Notes: a model not told the origin generated them from the sequence alone. Shown: positions 53,315-62,984, numbered from the stretch's first letter. The stretch: 64,000 nucleotides of DNA from Neolewinella antarctica (GCF_011927835.1 NZ_JAATJH010000001.1:387104-451103), one strand, 5' to 3'. Numbers and translations: made by a program.

Positions 53315-53866
53315 ATGGTTACGATGAACGATCTGGAGCGATTCAACCCCATTACCACTTTCATTTTTGACGTGGATGGTGTGCTGACGAATTCGCAATT
53401 ATTGGTGATGGAGGACGGCTCACTACTGCGGCACATGAACGTGCGCGACGGATACGCGATCAGGCGGGCCATCGAGAAAGGGTACAAAGTAGCCATCATT
53501 ACCGGGGGGAAGAGCGAGGGCGTGGTGACGCGCCTGCAAAATTTGGGTGTGGTCGACCTGTACTACGGCATCAAGGACAAAGTAGCAGCCTACCGCGAGT
53601 TTATGTACCTGTACGAGGACGAGATTACGTACGAGAATGTCCTTTTTATGGGCGACGACATGGTCGACCTGGCGGTGATGAAAATGGTCGGATTACCGGC
53701 CTGCCCGAACGACGCCTGCCCGGAAATACTCGGGGTATCCAAATTCGTTAGCCAGGCCAACGGTGGGGCGGGAGCGGCCCGCGACGTCATCGAGCGGGTG
53801 CTGAAACTGAATGGCGACTGGCTACCCACGGCGGAAGAAGGGGAAGAACTACCCCGGAGCGTCTAG
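53315..53866 (+). CDS. kdsC: KdsC-like HAD phosphatase
   Basis: 183 aa. It removes phosphate from 3-deoxy-D-manno-octulosonate 8-phosphate, a step of lipopolysaccharide Kdo synthesis. The HAD motifs are FDVDGVLTN (nucleophile D19, acid D21), AIITGGKSEGV (motif II) and NVLFMGDDMVDLAVMK (motif IV), with CPNDACPEIL and SQANGGAGAARDVIERVL typical of KdsC. The start may be Met1 or Met4. It follows iscX by 3 bases. A REP-like copy lies 12 bases past the stop. Confidence 0.92.
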   Translation: MVTMNDLERFNPITTFIFDVDGVLTNSQLLVMEDGSLLRHMNVRDGYAIRRAIEKGYKVAIITGGKSEGVVTRLQNLGVVDLYYGIKDKVAAYREFMYLYEDEITYENVLFMGDDMVDLAVMKMVGLPACPNDACPEILGVSKFVSQANGGAGAARDVIERVLKLNGDWLPTAEEGEELPRSV

Positions 53867-53877
53867 TGTAGCATTTT

Positions 53878-53951
53878 TGCGCGGACGCCGGTGCCGGGTA
53901 GTTGGGGAAGAAGCCCTGCTTATCCGATTACGTGGCACCCGCGACCGCGCA
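53878..53951. repeat. Inverted pair of REP-like motifs
   Basis: A plus-strand copy at 53878-53894 (two mismatches) and a minus-strand copy at 53935-53951 (one mismatch) are separated by 40 bases, in the gap between kdsC and the UvrD gene. Confidence 0.72.
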
Positions 53952-54120
53952 ACCTGTGCCTAACTACTACCAGCTAAAGCGTTACCCAGCGGTATCCTTT
54001 TTTCCGAGCAGCACTGCATTATAAAATGTTGATAAACAAGCATGGGCACCACAAATCGTGGTAAAATTAGGGCCGGCGTACCGCTTGGCGTATATTCGCC
54101 CGTCCCCCTAAAACAGCCCC

Positions 54121-56427
54121 ATGCCCGATCAAATACCCGCCGACTACTTAGATGGACTAAACGACATCCAGCGCGCTGCCGTCACCACGACCGAAGGCCC
54201 CGTGCTCGTCGTTGCCGGCCCGGGTTCCGGCAAGACCAGGGTACTCACCTTCCGCATCGCTCACCTCATTGAGAAAGGGGCGGCTCCGTGGGAAATCCTG
54301 GCCCTGACCTTTACCAACAAGGCGGCGCGGGAGATGAAAGAGCGAATCAGCAAAGTAGTCGGTAAACGCGCCGGCAACATCTGGGCGGGCACGTTTCACA
54401 GTCTTTTCGCCCGGATTCTTCGTGTCGAAGCCAAACACATTGGCTATCCCAGCAACTTCACTATCTATGATACTGACGATACAAAGAGCCTGATCGGGCA
54501 GATCATCAGGGAGTTGAGTCTGGATAAGACCGTTTACCAGACCAACGCCATTAAGAATCGCATCAGCAGTGCGAAGTCGAGCCTCATTACGCCGAAACTC
54601 TACGAACGTAACGAAGAGCTGCTGGCCCAGGATAAGCAGGCCAATATGCCGCTGGTCTACAAGATTTATGCCGCCTACGTCAATCGTTGTAAGAAAGCGG
54701 GCGCGATGGACTTCGACGACCTCCTTTTTCGCCTCTACGAATTATTACAAAACCACCCGGAGGTAGCCGGCAAGTACCGCCAAAAGTTTAAATACGTACT
54801 TGTGGACGAGTTTCAGGACACGAACACGCTACAGTACGCAATCGTCAAGAAGCTAGTCCAGTATCCGGACAGCCCGCGCAATATTTGCGTTGTGGGCGAT
54901 GACGCCCAGTCCATCTACGCCTTCCGCGGTGCCACTATCCAGAACATCCTCGATTTCGAACAGGATTTCTCCCAGTTCGACATCCAGACGTTCAAGCTCG
55001 AACAGAATTACCGCTCTACCGAAAATATCGTCGCCACGGCCAATGCCGTCATCGGCCACAACCGTCGACAGATTCAGAAGAAAATCTGGTCGGATAAGGG
55101 GCTGGGGGAGAAGATTACCGTGCTCCGGGAGATGGACGACACGGGCGAAGGCCGCCGCGTGGCCGACACCATTCTGGAGCAAAAAAACCGCCACCACTTA
55201 GCCAACGAGGACATCGCCATCCTCTACCGTACGAACGCTCAGTCGCGCATTTTCGAGGAGTACCTGCGGCGCTTCAATATTGCCTACCGCGTTTACGGCG
55301 GCATGAGTTTTTACCAGCGCAAAGAGGTCAAAGACATGGTGGCCTACCTACGCCTCGTGGTGAACCCCAACGACGAAGAAGCATTCCGCCGGGTCATCAA
55401 TAACCCGAAGCGGGGGATCGGCAACACCAGCGTCGGCAAGATGATCACGCTCGCCGGCCAGCAACAGATCACGCTTTTCGAAGCTTCCAAACACGTGGCC
55501 CTCGCCAAGCGCACCCGCCACCAGGCAGACGGCTTCATCCACATGATCGAGCAAGCCCGGGCGAAGGTCGACACGACGGACGCGTACGAAATCGCCGACA
55601 CGATCGCTAAAAAATCGGGGTTGCTCGACCTGCACCGGGGCGATACGTCGATCGAGGGCATGGGCCGCCTGGAGAACTTCCAATCGCTACTCGACGGCAT
55701 CAAGAGCTTCGTGGAAGAGGACACCGTGATCGATACGGAAACACTCCCGGATAAGACGCTCGCAACCTACCTGCAAAATATCGCGCTACTGACCGACTTC
55801 GATACGAAAAATGCCGAGAGCACCGACGTCGTCACGCTGATGTCCGTCCACGCCGCGAAGGGCCTGGAGTACAAGAGCGTTTTCGTGGTTGGCCTGGAGG
55901 AAAAGCTATTTCCTTCCTGGATGAGCATGGATACCCTCGACGGCATGGACGAGGAGCGGCGTTTGTTCTACGTCGCCATCACGCGCGCCGAGCAGTTTCT
56001 GACGCTGTCTTACGCAAACACCCGCTACCGCTACGGTAAAATGGTGATGAATGAGCCGAGTCGATTCCTGGCCGAAGTACCCGCGGAGGCCATCGTGAGT
56101 ACAACGCACTCCCGCCGCTCGCAGGGGCACGAATACGACCGCGTGCAGGAGCAGCGCGCCAGGGTGTCGGGCGTCACGCCGCCCGTCCGCTCTCGCGGTA
56201 CGGCCCGGTTCGCCAAGCCGAAAGTCGACCCCGCCAACTTCACGCCGAGCCCGGCCGCGGAGATTGTGGAGGGCGTCCGCATTCTGCACCTCAAATTCGG
56301 CGAAGGGAGAGTTACCAAAATCGACGGCGGAGCGGCAAACCGTATCGCGACCATTCACTTCAGCGATCTGCCCCAGCCGGAAAAACGCATCATGCTGAAG
56401 TTTGCTAAGCTACAGATCTTACCCTAA
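54121..56427 (+). CDS. pcrA: UvrD/PcrA-type DNA helicase
   Basis: 768 aa. Superfamily I helicase motifs are in order: GPGSGKTRVLTFRIAHL (Walker A, about 33-40), LVDEFQDTNTLQYA (Walker B), VVGDDAQSIYAFRGA (motif III), LEQNYRSTENIV (motif IV), VTLMSVHAAKGLEYKSVFVV (motif V) and RRLFYVAITRAEQFLTLSYA (motif VI). PcrA/UvrD unwinds DNA in nucleotide excision repair and rolling-circle replication. The C-terminal tail has a Tudor-like fold typical of PcrA (LHLKFGEGRVTKIDGGA). TATATTCG lies 22 bases upstream. It is a housekeeping single gene. Confidence 0.95.
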   Translation: MPDQIPADYLDGLNDIQRAAVTTTEGPVLVVAGPGSGKTRVLTFRIAHLIEKGAAPWEILALTFTNKAAREMKERISKVVGKRAGNIWAGTFHSLFARILRVEAKHIGYPSNFTIYDTDDTKSLIGQIIRELSLDKTVYQTNAIKNRISSAKSSLITPKLYERNEELLAQDKQANMPLVYKIYAAYVNRCKKAGAMDFDDLLFRLYELLQNHPEVAGKYRQKFKYVLVDEFQDTNTLQYAIVKKLVQYPDSPRNICVVGDDAQSIYAFRGATIQNILDFEQDFSQFDIQTFKLEQNYRSTENIVATANAVIGHNRRQIQKKIWSDKGLGEKITVLREMDDTGEGRRVADTILEQKNRHHLANEDIAILYRTNAQSRIFEEYLRRFNIAYRVYGGMSFYQRKEVKDMVAYLRLVVNPNDEEAFRRVINNPKRGIGNTSVGKMITLAGQQQITLFEASKHVALAKRTRHQADGFIHMIEQARAKVDTTDAYEIADTIAKKSGLLDLHRGDTSIEGMGRLENFQSLLDGIKSFVEEDTVIDTETLPDKTLATYLQNIALLTDFDTKNAESTDVVTLMSVHAAKGLEYKSVFVVGLEEKLFPSWMSMDTLDGMDEERRLFYVAITRAEQFLTLSYANTRYRYGKMVMNEPSRFLAEVPAEAIVSTTHSRRSQGHEYDRVQEQRARVSGVTPPVRSRGTARFAKPKVDPANFTPSPAAEIVEGVRILHLKFGEGRVTKIDGGAANRIATIHFSDLPQPEKRIMLKFAKLQILP

Positions 56428-56536
56428 CCCGGTAAACCCACGTTCCGGTCGGTTCTGAGCACGGGCACAAATATTTCGGTATTTGCTTCGACTTTTGCCC
56501 CCCTCCTACGTTATCCACGCATAAACAACCAAAAAC

Positions 56537-57172
56537 ATGCTAAAATTAACTAGCCTGCTAGCCTTTTGCCTAGTTGTACTCGTCTCCTGCCAGGATACCA
56601 ATACGGTGGTGGACACGCCCGCTACCGACGTGACGGTCGAGCAACAAACTGTCGCTGAACTGAATAATACCGCAAACGTCAAAGGAGAAAACTTTGAAGT
56701 AAAGACCATCGATGGCGAAATAAAATCTCCCCGCAAGGAACTGACGGGGACGATCAGCGAAGTTCCCGTAACGATTAACTACGGTAGTCCTTCCGTCAAC
56801 GACCGGACCATCTTCGGTGAGTTAGTCCCCTACAACAAAGTATGGCGCACGGGTGCCAACGAGGCTACCCGCATCACCTTTGCCGCACCCGTCCTGGTCG
56901 GTAATGAAGGCACCGAGCTCGCCGCCGGGACTTACGCACTATTCACCATGCCGGCAAGTAAGGACAGCTGGACGGTCATCTTCAACAAGAAGGCGGATCA
57001 GTGGGGAGCGTACGACTACGATGAGAAGGATGACCTCGTAAAGATCCGCGGCGAAGCGGCTGAAACCGGCACCACGGCCGAGCGGATGGATTTTGCCCTC
57101 GACGGCAACACGGTTAAGCTCACGTGGGCGGACCTCACGGTTAGCTTCCCCGTAAAGTCCGCAGCTAAATAA
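56537..57172 (+). CDS. DUF2911 lipoprotein
   Basis: 211 aa. A lipoprotein signal (LLAFCLVVLVSC) precedes the DUF2911 domain, recognised by VTINYGSPSVNDRTIFGELV, YNKVWRTGANEATRITFAAP, LAAGTYALFTMPASKDSWTV and FNKKADQWGAYDYDEKDDLV. DUF2911 proteins are conserved in Bacteroidota but have no known activity. The protein should sit in the envelope. It converges on the gene at 57220 with a small hairpin between. Confidence 0.9.
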   Translation: MLKLTSLLAFCLVVLVSCQDTNTVVDTPATDVTVEQQTVAELNNTANVKGENFEVKTIDGEIKSPRKELTGTISEVPVTINYGSPSVNDRTIFGELVPYNKVWRTGANEATRITFAAPVLVGNEGTELAAGTYALFTMPASKDSWTVIFNKKADQWGAYDYDEKDDLVKIRGEAAETGTTAERMDFALDGNTVKLTWADLTVSFPVKSAAK

Positions 57173-57186
57173 CGTGACGATTTAGT

Positions 57187-57210
57187 TCATTCAGTGGATT
57201 GACTGAATAA
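57187..57210. terminator. Hairpin between two convergent genes
   Basis: ATTCAGT and ACTGAAT form an inverted repeat around GGATTG between the DUF2911 gene and the leftward gene at 57220. There is no T-tract, so it is only a weak candidate for termination. Confidence 0.45.
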
Positions 57211-57219
57211 CACTTCGGG

Positions 57220-58158
57220 TTACTGGCCGCCACTCTTTTGGCGCCCAATGATATCCTGCCCCGCCGAAGACTTTGCTTCTTCGCGCGGGGCTTCTTTGTA
57301 TTTGTGGGTAAACAATCGATCGTTCTCCACCCAAATTCCTTCGTCGTTCAATTCTAAAGCCCGGTAGCTGCCGTCCGGCATATTAACCGGTCCACTGCCC
57401 CGGGTGCCCGGAACCATAACGACGTTTTCGTAAATAACTCGGTTCGTCTCCGGCTCATACTTCAGCGTGACGTTGCCCTCCGCACCGTAATTGATGATGA
57501 TGCGCTTCCGATCCTCGACGAGGAAACCACCCTCGGTATAGGTCTTGAAGACGGGTGCGCCGAAGTTCGCGTTCCCGTCACCGCCGAAGGTCAGGACGTC
57601 GAGCACCTTACGACGGCTCCATTTCGCGTAGCGGTCGAAACCAAAAATAAAGTAAGCCGGTTGCCCGTCGTAGCCACCCGCCGGGATGATGTCGTAAACC
57701 ACGTAGCCGAGCCAGTTTTCGGCGGACATGGCTGCGTTTTCCGGATTCTCCCGGAGGGCTGCCCCCCGGTCGAGCAACGGCTGTAACTGCAAGTCGGTTG
57801 TGTTCATTTGAATGGCACCGTAATGCCGGTAAGTGTCCGCATTCACGTGCAGTTCCCAAGTAAAGAGTCGAAATTTTTGGTCGGGAGACTCCTTGATTAC
57901 GACCCCACGGAGTGAGTCGAAGGGGTAGCGGTAGCTGTTCGGCGTTTTGAGCGCTTCCACTAAGCCCTTAATGAGTTCTTTACACGCCAGAAAACGAGCG
58001 TCATCGGAACTGTCCGTGTGCATTTCGTAGGAGAGTTCCACCAGAGCGGCTTCCTGTTCCCGGAGCGATTTAGTTTGATCGTCGCTGAGCTCGGTAGCCT
58101 GGCCGCTACTCGCAAAAGAAAACGCGAGACAGACGGATAACAAAAAGTGGAACTTCAT
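57220..58158 (-). CDS. Exported protein of unknown function
   Basis: 312 aa from MKFHFLLSVCLAFSFASSGQ, a clear signal peptide; a longer frame to 58242 adds 28 residues. The mature region begins ATELSDDQTKSLREQEAALV and includes SPDQKFRLFTWELHVNADTY, HYGAIQMNTTDLQ, AYFIFGFDRYAKWSRRKVLD, GAEGNVTLKYEPETNRVIYE and the C-terminal RQKSGGQ. I do not recognise a named domain. It has the look of a conserved exported protein of this phylum, but no function is proposed. Confidence 0.7.
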   Translation of the reverse strand: MKFHFLLSVCLAFSFASSGQATELSDDQTKSLREQEAALVELSYEMHTDSSDDARFLACKELIKGLVEALKTPNSYRYPFDSLRGVVIKESPDQKFRLFTWELHVNADTYRHYGAIQMNTTDLQLQPLLDRGAALRENPENAAMSAENWLGYVVYDIIPAGGYDGQPAYFIFGFDRYAKWSRRKVLDVLTFGGDGNANFGAPVFKTYTEGGFLVEDRKRIIINYGAEGNVTLKYEPETNRVIYENVVMVPGTRGSGPVNMPDGSYRALELNDEGIWVENDRLFTHKYKEAPREEAKSSAGQDIIGRQKSGGQ

Positions 58159-58220
58159 GGATAATAATTTCGGACGATTATATATACGTCGGGCCAGCGG
58201 GAAAGTATACCTCTGACGGC

Positions 58221-58228
58221 TACATTTG
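58221..58228 (+). promoter_or_regulatory. Candidate -7 element near a start codon (TACATTTG)
   Basis: Perfect TAnnTTTG match ending 4 bases before the ATG of the SDR gene (58233). Transcription would begin almost at the start codon, suggesting a leaderless mRNA. Confidence 0.5.
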
Positions 58229-58232
58229 TAAA

Positions 58233-59000
58233 ATGGTAACAATTGATCTGAGCGGTAAGACGGTGCTTGTCACCGGAAGTAGTAAAGGGGTAGGGGAGGC
58301 CACCGCCCGCTTGTTTGCCAAGGCGGGTGCCCGCGTTTGCGTTCACTATCACCAGGACCAGGAAGGCGCCAAAAGAGTTTTGGCTAGTCTACGGGGAGTC
58401 GGGCATACGCTACTGCAGGCCGACCTGCGCGACCCCGGCGCGGCCAGGCGATTGGTTGACAGCGCGCACCATAAATTCGGTGCGCTCAACGTGTTGGTAA
58501 ATAACGCGGGCGTTTTTCGCAAGCACCCCGTTGACGGCTCCATCACCTTCGATCACTGGCTGGCGACTTTTCAGGAGACACTTAAGACTAATCTAATCGG
58601 CCCCGCCGCCGCTTCGTTCGCCGCCATCCAGCACATGCGCAAACAGGGTGGGGGCACGATCGTTAACGTCGGTAGCCGGGGAGCCTTTCGGGGGGAAGCC
58701 GGTCAGGTTGGGTACGGAGCCGCCAAAGCCGGTCTGCACGCGCTGTCGCAATCGCTCGCCCAGGAAGTCGGCGTCGACAACATTACCGTCCACGCCGTTG
58801 CCCCGGGCTTCATTGAGACGGCCATGGCCCGGCCACACCTCCGGGGGGAAGCCGGTGAGGCCGTGAAGGCACAGAGCCCGCTGGGCCGCGTCGCGACGGT
58901 GGAAGAGGTCGCCCGGGCCATTCTGTACTTTTGCACGCCGGAAGCCCGCTTTACCACCGGTGCCGTACTCGATCTAAACGGTGCGAGTTACCTTCGCTAG
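58233..59000 (+). CDS. SDR-family oxidoreductase
   Basis: 255 aa. The cofactor motif TGSSKGVG (T14-G21) and the active-site YGAAKAG (Y161, K165) are in place. NVLVNNAGVFR (NNAG motif) and TIVNVGSRGAFRGEAGQVGY (catalytic Ser) complete the SDR set. These enzymes reduce ketones or oxidise alcohols with NAD(P); the substrate is open. It is followed by the gene at 59004 with no gap. Confidence 0.92.
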   Translation: MVTIDLSGKTVLVTGSSKGVGEATARLFAKAGARVCVHYHQDQEGAKRVLASLRGVGHTLLQADLRDPGAARRLVDSAHHKFGALNVLVNNAGVFRKHPVDGSITFDHWLATFQETLKTNLIGPAAASFAAIQHMRKQGGGTIVNVGSRGAFRGEAGQVGYGAAKAGLHALSQSLAQEVGVDNITVHAVAPGFIETAMARPHLRGEAGEAVKAQSPLGRVATVEEVARAILYFCTPEARFTTGAVLDLNGASYLR

Positions 59001-59003
59001 GCC

Positions 59004-59774
59004 ATGGAACCAACCCACGACGGACCCTTAGACGAACGAGCCATCTCCAGAGATTTCGCCGTATTCGAGCACTTTATCCGCAGGGAGGACATGGAAGGGA
59101 TGGTGCGGACGCTGCAGGCCGAAAAAATTGCGGTGCGCCGGTCGACCGACGGTACTACGCAGTGGCGCGAAAGCGTGATCATGGGCCACTCGCTTCAGCC
59201 AAAATTCTGGATCGAGGTTCGCGAAAACGACTTCGCAAAAGCAAAATATACCATTCGGGAAGCGGCCGAAGCGGCCTGGACCGGTGAGACCATCGACCAG
59301 CATCCCTTCGCGGACTATGCTTCCGATGAGCTGCGGACGATATTGACGCAAGAAGACTACTACGGGATCGAGGCCACCGTGGTGGCCAGAAACCTTTTGT
59401 TGCAACGGGGAGAGAACGTCGCCCTCAAGGAAATCAGGGACGCCAATCGCCACCGTAATTCCGCAAAGCTGTCCCCAAAGGAGGGTACCCAGGTCTACGT
59501 AATCGCCGGTACGATCATTGGCGCGGTGGCCGGCCTTTACCTTAACGTTATTGCCTTCATGGCGGCACTGGGCGTGCTGATCTACTACGCCTCCGGGAAG
59601 CAGCGCGACGGTGACGGCAAGCAGCATTTTATCTACGTGGCGCGGACGCGGGTGCGGGGTAAGTGGGGGACGGGCGTTGTTGCCTTAGGCTTAGCGTTCG
59701 GTTTGTTAAACTACTTCTGGCTGCACTGGATTCACATCGAGCCGGTGCAAAGCTGGTTTTGGCTCTGGCGCTAG
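59004..59774 (+). CDS. Membrane protein with DUF2007-like N-terminus
   Basis: 256 aa. Residues about 15-80 (FAVFEHFIRREDMEGMVRTL; AEKIAVRRSTDGTTQWRESV; FWIEVRENDFAKAKYTIREA) resemble the DUF2007 family, small proteins with an unproven role. Two or three hydrophobic segments follow (VYVIAGTIIGAVAGLYLNVI; FMAALGVLIYYA; VVALGLAFGLLNYFWLHW). The start codon lies 3 bases after the SDR stop codon, so the two genes form a coupled pair. The REP-like motif at 59639-59655 lies inside the coding sequence, between the last two hydrophobic segments. Confidence 0.78.
   Translation: MEPTHDGPLDERAISRDFAVFEHFIRREDMEGMVRTLQAEKIAVRRSTDGTTQWRESVIMGHSLQPKFWIEVRENDFAKAKYTIREAAEAAWTGETIDQHPFADYASDELRTILTQEDYYGIEATVVARNLLLQRGENVALKEIRDANRHRNSAKLSPKEGTQVYVIAGTIIGAVAGLYLNVIAFMAALGVLIYYASGKQRDGDGKQHFIYVARTRVRGKWGTGVVALGLAFGLLNYFWLHWIHIEPVQSWFWLWR
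59639..59655 (+). repeat. REP-like motif, exact copy inside a gene
   Basis: Exact GGCGCGGACGCGGGTGC within the gene at 59004-59774. It is read in another frame than the other coding copies and encodes ARTRVR, in a soluble loop. Confidence 0.8.
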
Positions 59775-59880
59775 GCTGACGCTCCCGGTACCTAAGTGTT
59801 TACTGACCTAAAGTACTCTACAAATTTCGATGGTTGGTTTCTCACCGAATAGCCTGAAATCAATCCGAAATTGTTAAATC

Positions 59881-59941
59881 AAAAAGGGCGGAAAATCTAC
59901 CAATCCGACTAAGTTTAGTCGCACCAGAGGATTCACCGCCC
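59881..59941 (-). terminator. Intrinsic terminator of the DUF4465 gene
   Basis: On the minus strand GGGCGG and CCGCCC close a stem-loop that contains an inner GACTAA/TTAGTC hairpin, followed by TTTTT. It lies 25 bases beyond the DUF4465 stop at 59967. Confidence 0.8.
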
Positions 59942-59966
59942 AGTCGTCATCAGTCCTTTAGTGGAC

Positions 59967-60935
59967 CTACTGCTTAACCACGATTTTACTGGACTGCACC
60001 AAGCCGTCCCGCACCGTAACCACGTAGCGACCGGCCGGTAACGACCGTAAATTAACGGAACCGCCAGTCAAACCGAGCGACTGCTCCAGCAAAACCGAAC
60101 CGGTAATGGAGGTGACAAATGCTCGTCCACCCACTCGTTCCGGGTAGCTGATTTGTACTTCGTCTGCCGTAGGGTTAGGGTAAACCTTGAACAGGTTGTT
60201 AACTACCGGCGTCCGTACACTCACGGGCTGGGCGGAGAAGAAATCATCAACGCAAAAGTAAGCTGGTGTAAGTATACCGGCAGAGTTTCTGTCGGTGGAC
60301 GACAGACTGAAGGACAAACTATCCACCACACCCAGGCCGCTCAGATCAACGTATTCCCACTCACTCAGGATATAGTCTTCATCGTTATCTTCAAAGCGGT
60401 AATCAGCCAGGTAAAAATCTACGCTGTCGGTTACTTCGGTATCGTCCACGTAGCCCTTTATCGTCAGCAGGAAGAAATCAGCATCATTACCGTCGAGACC
60501 ACCGAATCTTTTAGAGAATTGATTGCCGTCCCGAAGAGTGAAGAAGGCATAAGTAGAGTTAGTTACGTAAAATCCGGGGACGGGCCGAGTTGCGGCGGTA
60601 CCGCTCAGTTTAATCCCCGTCGTATCGAAGGCAACACCGTAGGTGGTGGAACCGCCAAATCCGCTACCGGTGATGGAACTGTACTGGTTTGTAAAACCCG
60701 GTGAAATGGTATCCGTAGTCGATGAAATGGACCAGCCGGACCAAAAGCTAAACCCATCTCCCTGAGTAAAGCTATTTGGGAAAAAGGCATCACCGGCTTG
60801 AAAGCCGCCGTTGCCATCACTACCGTTGAGAAAAGTACCTATTTCGAGGTCGAACGATTCGAAGTCTACTACGTCCTGGGCGGGCAACAAAGCCACGGCA
60901 AGGAGAAGAAAGAAAGAAGTAAAATATAATTTCAT
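59967..60935 (-). CDS. DUF4465 protein with T9SS sorting tail, probably linked to vitamin B12 uptake
   Basis: 322 aa. A signal peptide (KLYFTSFFLLLAVALLPAQ) precedes the DUF4465 domain (DVVDFESFDLEIGTFLNGSD; DGFSFWSGWSISSTTDTISP; YGVAFDT). The C-terminal 75 residues (VNNLFKVYPNPTADEVQISY; NLRSLPAGRYVVTVRDGLVQ) are a T9SS sorting tail. Its ATG overlaps the stop codon of the BtuB-like gene (60932-60935), and the pair lies under a cobalamin riboswitch. I recall proteins of this kind sitting next to BtuB in other Bacteroidota, so a surface corrinoid-binding role is likely but inferred. Confidence 0.87.
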   Translation of the reverse strand: MKLYFTSFFLLLAVALLPAQDVVDFESFDLEIGTFLNGSDGNGGFQAGDAFFPNSFTQGDGFSFWSGWSISSTTDTISPGFTNQYSSITGSGFGGSTTYGVAFDTTGIKLSGTAATRPVPGFYVTNSTYAFFTLRDGNQFSKRFGGLDGNDADFFLLTIKGYVDDTEVTDSVDFYLADYRFEDNDEDYILSEWEYVDLSGLGVVDSLSFSLSSTDRNSAGILTPAYFCVDDFFSAQPVSVRTPVVNNLFKVYPNPTADEVQISYPERVGGRAFVTSITGSVLLEQSLGLTGGSVNLRSLPAGRYVVTVRDGLVQSSKIVVKQ

Positions 60936-62851
60936 GGTGAAATTTTAGGTTGAAAAAAAGAAAAAGTAAGCCCGGCACGGAAGTGACGACCCGGCATGGG
61001 CCGCCGATCAATAATTAAATAATCAGTATTCCAGGCATTACGTAGGTTAAAAAAGAGATTGGCCGCGAGGCCAAAGAGTTTGTGTGCCCGATGAATCCGG
61101 GCGTCGCCCACCGCATAACTATCGATCGGCCCGTTCACGCCCATCATCGCTCCAACGTAACGGTGGCGGTAGCTTACCTGCCAGTCGCGCCACGAGGCCG
61201 TCACCGCGACCCGCCCCTGGTGTTCCGGGACGTAAATGAGCTGTTCGCCTTCCTCAATTCGCGGCAGGCTGATGGCTACCTCATTAGTTGAGCGTACGTA
61301 GTCGTAACCGGCCGTTAGCTGCAGGTTAAGCGCTTCGTGTCGATAACCGATGTTCAAGCGCGGTTCTAAGCCCCGGCTTAACACGCGAGAAAGATTACTC
61401 GCCGCCCAGTAGCCGAATTCAGGGTTCGGGCTCCAGAGCACCCAGTTATTCGTGTTGCGGTAGAAAGCGGTGAGACCGGCGGAAACATCCCACTGATCCG
61501 TTTGCCGGGCGTACCGGACCGTTAGTTCCTCCGCCCAACCTTCTTCGGCGAGTAGCGCGGGGTTCCCACCTGGTTTCCAAAAGCGGTCGTTCAGGGTAGG
61601 TAAACGGTAGTTGCGGCCAACCTTTCCCTCTACCCACAGATCAGGGCGCAATGAGTACGAAAACCCGAAAGCAGGGATGACCGGTATTGTCCGCCCATCC
61701 ACTATTTCTCCCCGCAGGCTTAGCCTGGTGCTAAGTCTCGATCCCTGGTACTGCCACCCACCGAATAATGCCGTGCGTTGCTCCGTAGGTGTTTCTTCGC
61801 GGTAACCATCCGCCCGGGCGGTGGTACGACTTGCCGTGGTACCGATCATGAAGCGGTGGTCGCTCCGGCGGGGGACGTAGTCGGCCGTCGCATCCGCCAG
61901 TAAGGTATTGAAACCACTGGGGGCGACCAGACCGCTCGCCTCATCGTAGTATTCGAGCGACTCACTGAAAGCAGCTACTTTGCCGCCCCACTTAATGCGG
62001 CCGCCCTCGTTGCGGTAAGCGACCACGAGGCGGTCGGCGGAGTCATCCTGGCGGGCGGCGCTACGGGTTTGCACGTTAGTCGGGGGGATTTGCCGGGCGT
62101 TGCGCTGGTGCCAGAAATGAAAACTTAATTGCTGGTCCGTGCCGGGCCGCCAGTAAAGATTCTGGGTTAGTAGCGTATGCTCCTGGGCGGCGTTGCTTTG
62201 GCGGAGCTCGGCAACGGTCGGCGCGGGCGTGTATGGGAAATCGTTGGTGGCCGTCAAGCGGCTCAGGCGGGTGTCACTTTGCCAGGTATCGTTACCGAGC
62301 CCGACGTGAATTCTTCGTTCTACGAGTCCGAAAGAACCGATATCCAAACCGGCCGTCACCTCTTTCCGGCGGTCAAAATTCGCCGCGTTGTTCACCCCGA
62401 TCACCCCGCCCAGGGCACCACTTCCCCAGAGCGATGAATTACCTCCGGGAGTAAAGCTTACCGAGGAGGCACCCTCAAGTGGTAACAAACTAAGATCGAG
62501 AAGACCGAGCATAGGGCTGTGTACGGGCAGGCCGTTCCAGAGTACGAGCGTATGACCGGCGCTACCGCCCCGGACGGACGTCGTCGCCAGGCTACCGGCC
62601 CCGTAGTTCTTCACGAACGTGCCCGTAAGTGCTTCCAACAATTCACCCGCCGTCGTCACGGGCAGTTTCTGCAGTGCTTCCGCCGTCCAGCTAACCGTTT
62701 GCGCACCGACGTCTGATTGACGCACGGAAGTAGTCCGTACTTCCATAGCGGGTAACGTCACGACGGTGTCGACCCTGCCCTGAGCGGTCAGGAGGGTAGT
62801 GGCGAAGCAAGCCAGGAATCCGATAAGTGATAAAGTGGTGAAACGGGTCAC
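60932..62851 (-). CDS. btuB: BtuB-like TonB-dependent cobalamin receptor
   Basis: 639 aa. A signal peptide (TTLSLIGFLACFATTLLTAQ) is followed by the plug (ALQKLPVTTAGELLEALTGT; SVRGGSAGHTLVLWNGLPVH; SSLWGSGALGGVIGVNNAAN) and a barrel ending in FRAGLTFSFFQPK. The plug follows the BtuB/TonB vitamin receptor pattern without a carboxypeptidase-like domain. The upstream cobalamin riboswitch at 62985-63135 identifies the ligand as cobalamin or a related corrinoid. The DUF4465 gene follows with a 4-base overlap. btuF, btuC and btuD are not in the window. Confidence 0.9.
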   Translation of the reverse strand: MTRFTTLSLIGFLACFATTLLTAQGRVDTVVTLPAMEVRTTSVRQSDVGAQTVSWTAEALQKLPVTTAGELLEALTGTFVKNYGAGSLATTSVRGGSAGHTLVLWNGLPVHSPMLGLLDLSLLPLEGASSVSFTPGGNSSLWGSGALGGVIGVNNAANFDRRKEVTAGLDIGSFGLVERRIHVGLGNDTWQSDTRLSRLTATNDFPYTPAPTVAELRQSNAAQEHTLLTQNLYWRPGTDQQLSFHFWHQRNARQIPPTNVQTRSAARQDDSADRLVVAYRNEGGRIKWGGKVAAFSESLEYYDEASGLVAPSGFNTLLADATADYVPRRSDHRFMIGTTASRTTARADGYREETPTEQRTALFGGWQYQGSRLSTRLSLRGEIVDGRTIPVIPAFGFSYSLRPDLWVEGKVGRNYRLPTLNDRFWKPGGNPALLAEEGWAEELTVRYARQTDQWDVSAGLTAFYRNTNNWVLWSPNPEFGYWAASNLSRVLSRGLEPRLNIGYRHEALNLQLTAGYDYVRSTNEVAISLPRIEEGEQLIYVPEHQGRVAVTASWRDWQVSYRHRYVGAMMGVNGPIDSYAVGDARIHRAHKLFGLAANLFFNLRNAWNTDYLIIDRRPMPGRHFRAGLTFSFFQPKISP

Positions 62852-62984
62852 GGGTGAGCTCGGGGAAGGTTAAGAAACCGTAAAGTCCGGGCGCTCGGAT
62901 GCGCAACCCGTTCCGTAACGCGCCGGGTTGAGCGGCGAGCGGTGGGGAACGTGGCGGCGATGATCCGGACGGTCCTGCCTTTAC

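Noticed and set aside
57187-57210. Hairpin as a full intrinsic terminator
   Set aside because: The stem is short and there is no T-tract; kept only as a weak terminator candidate.
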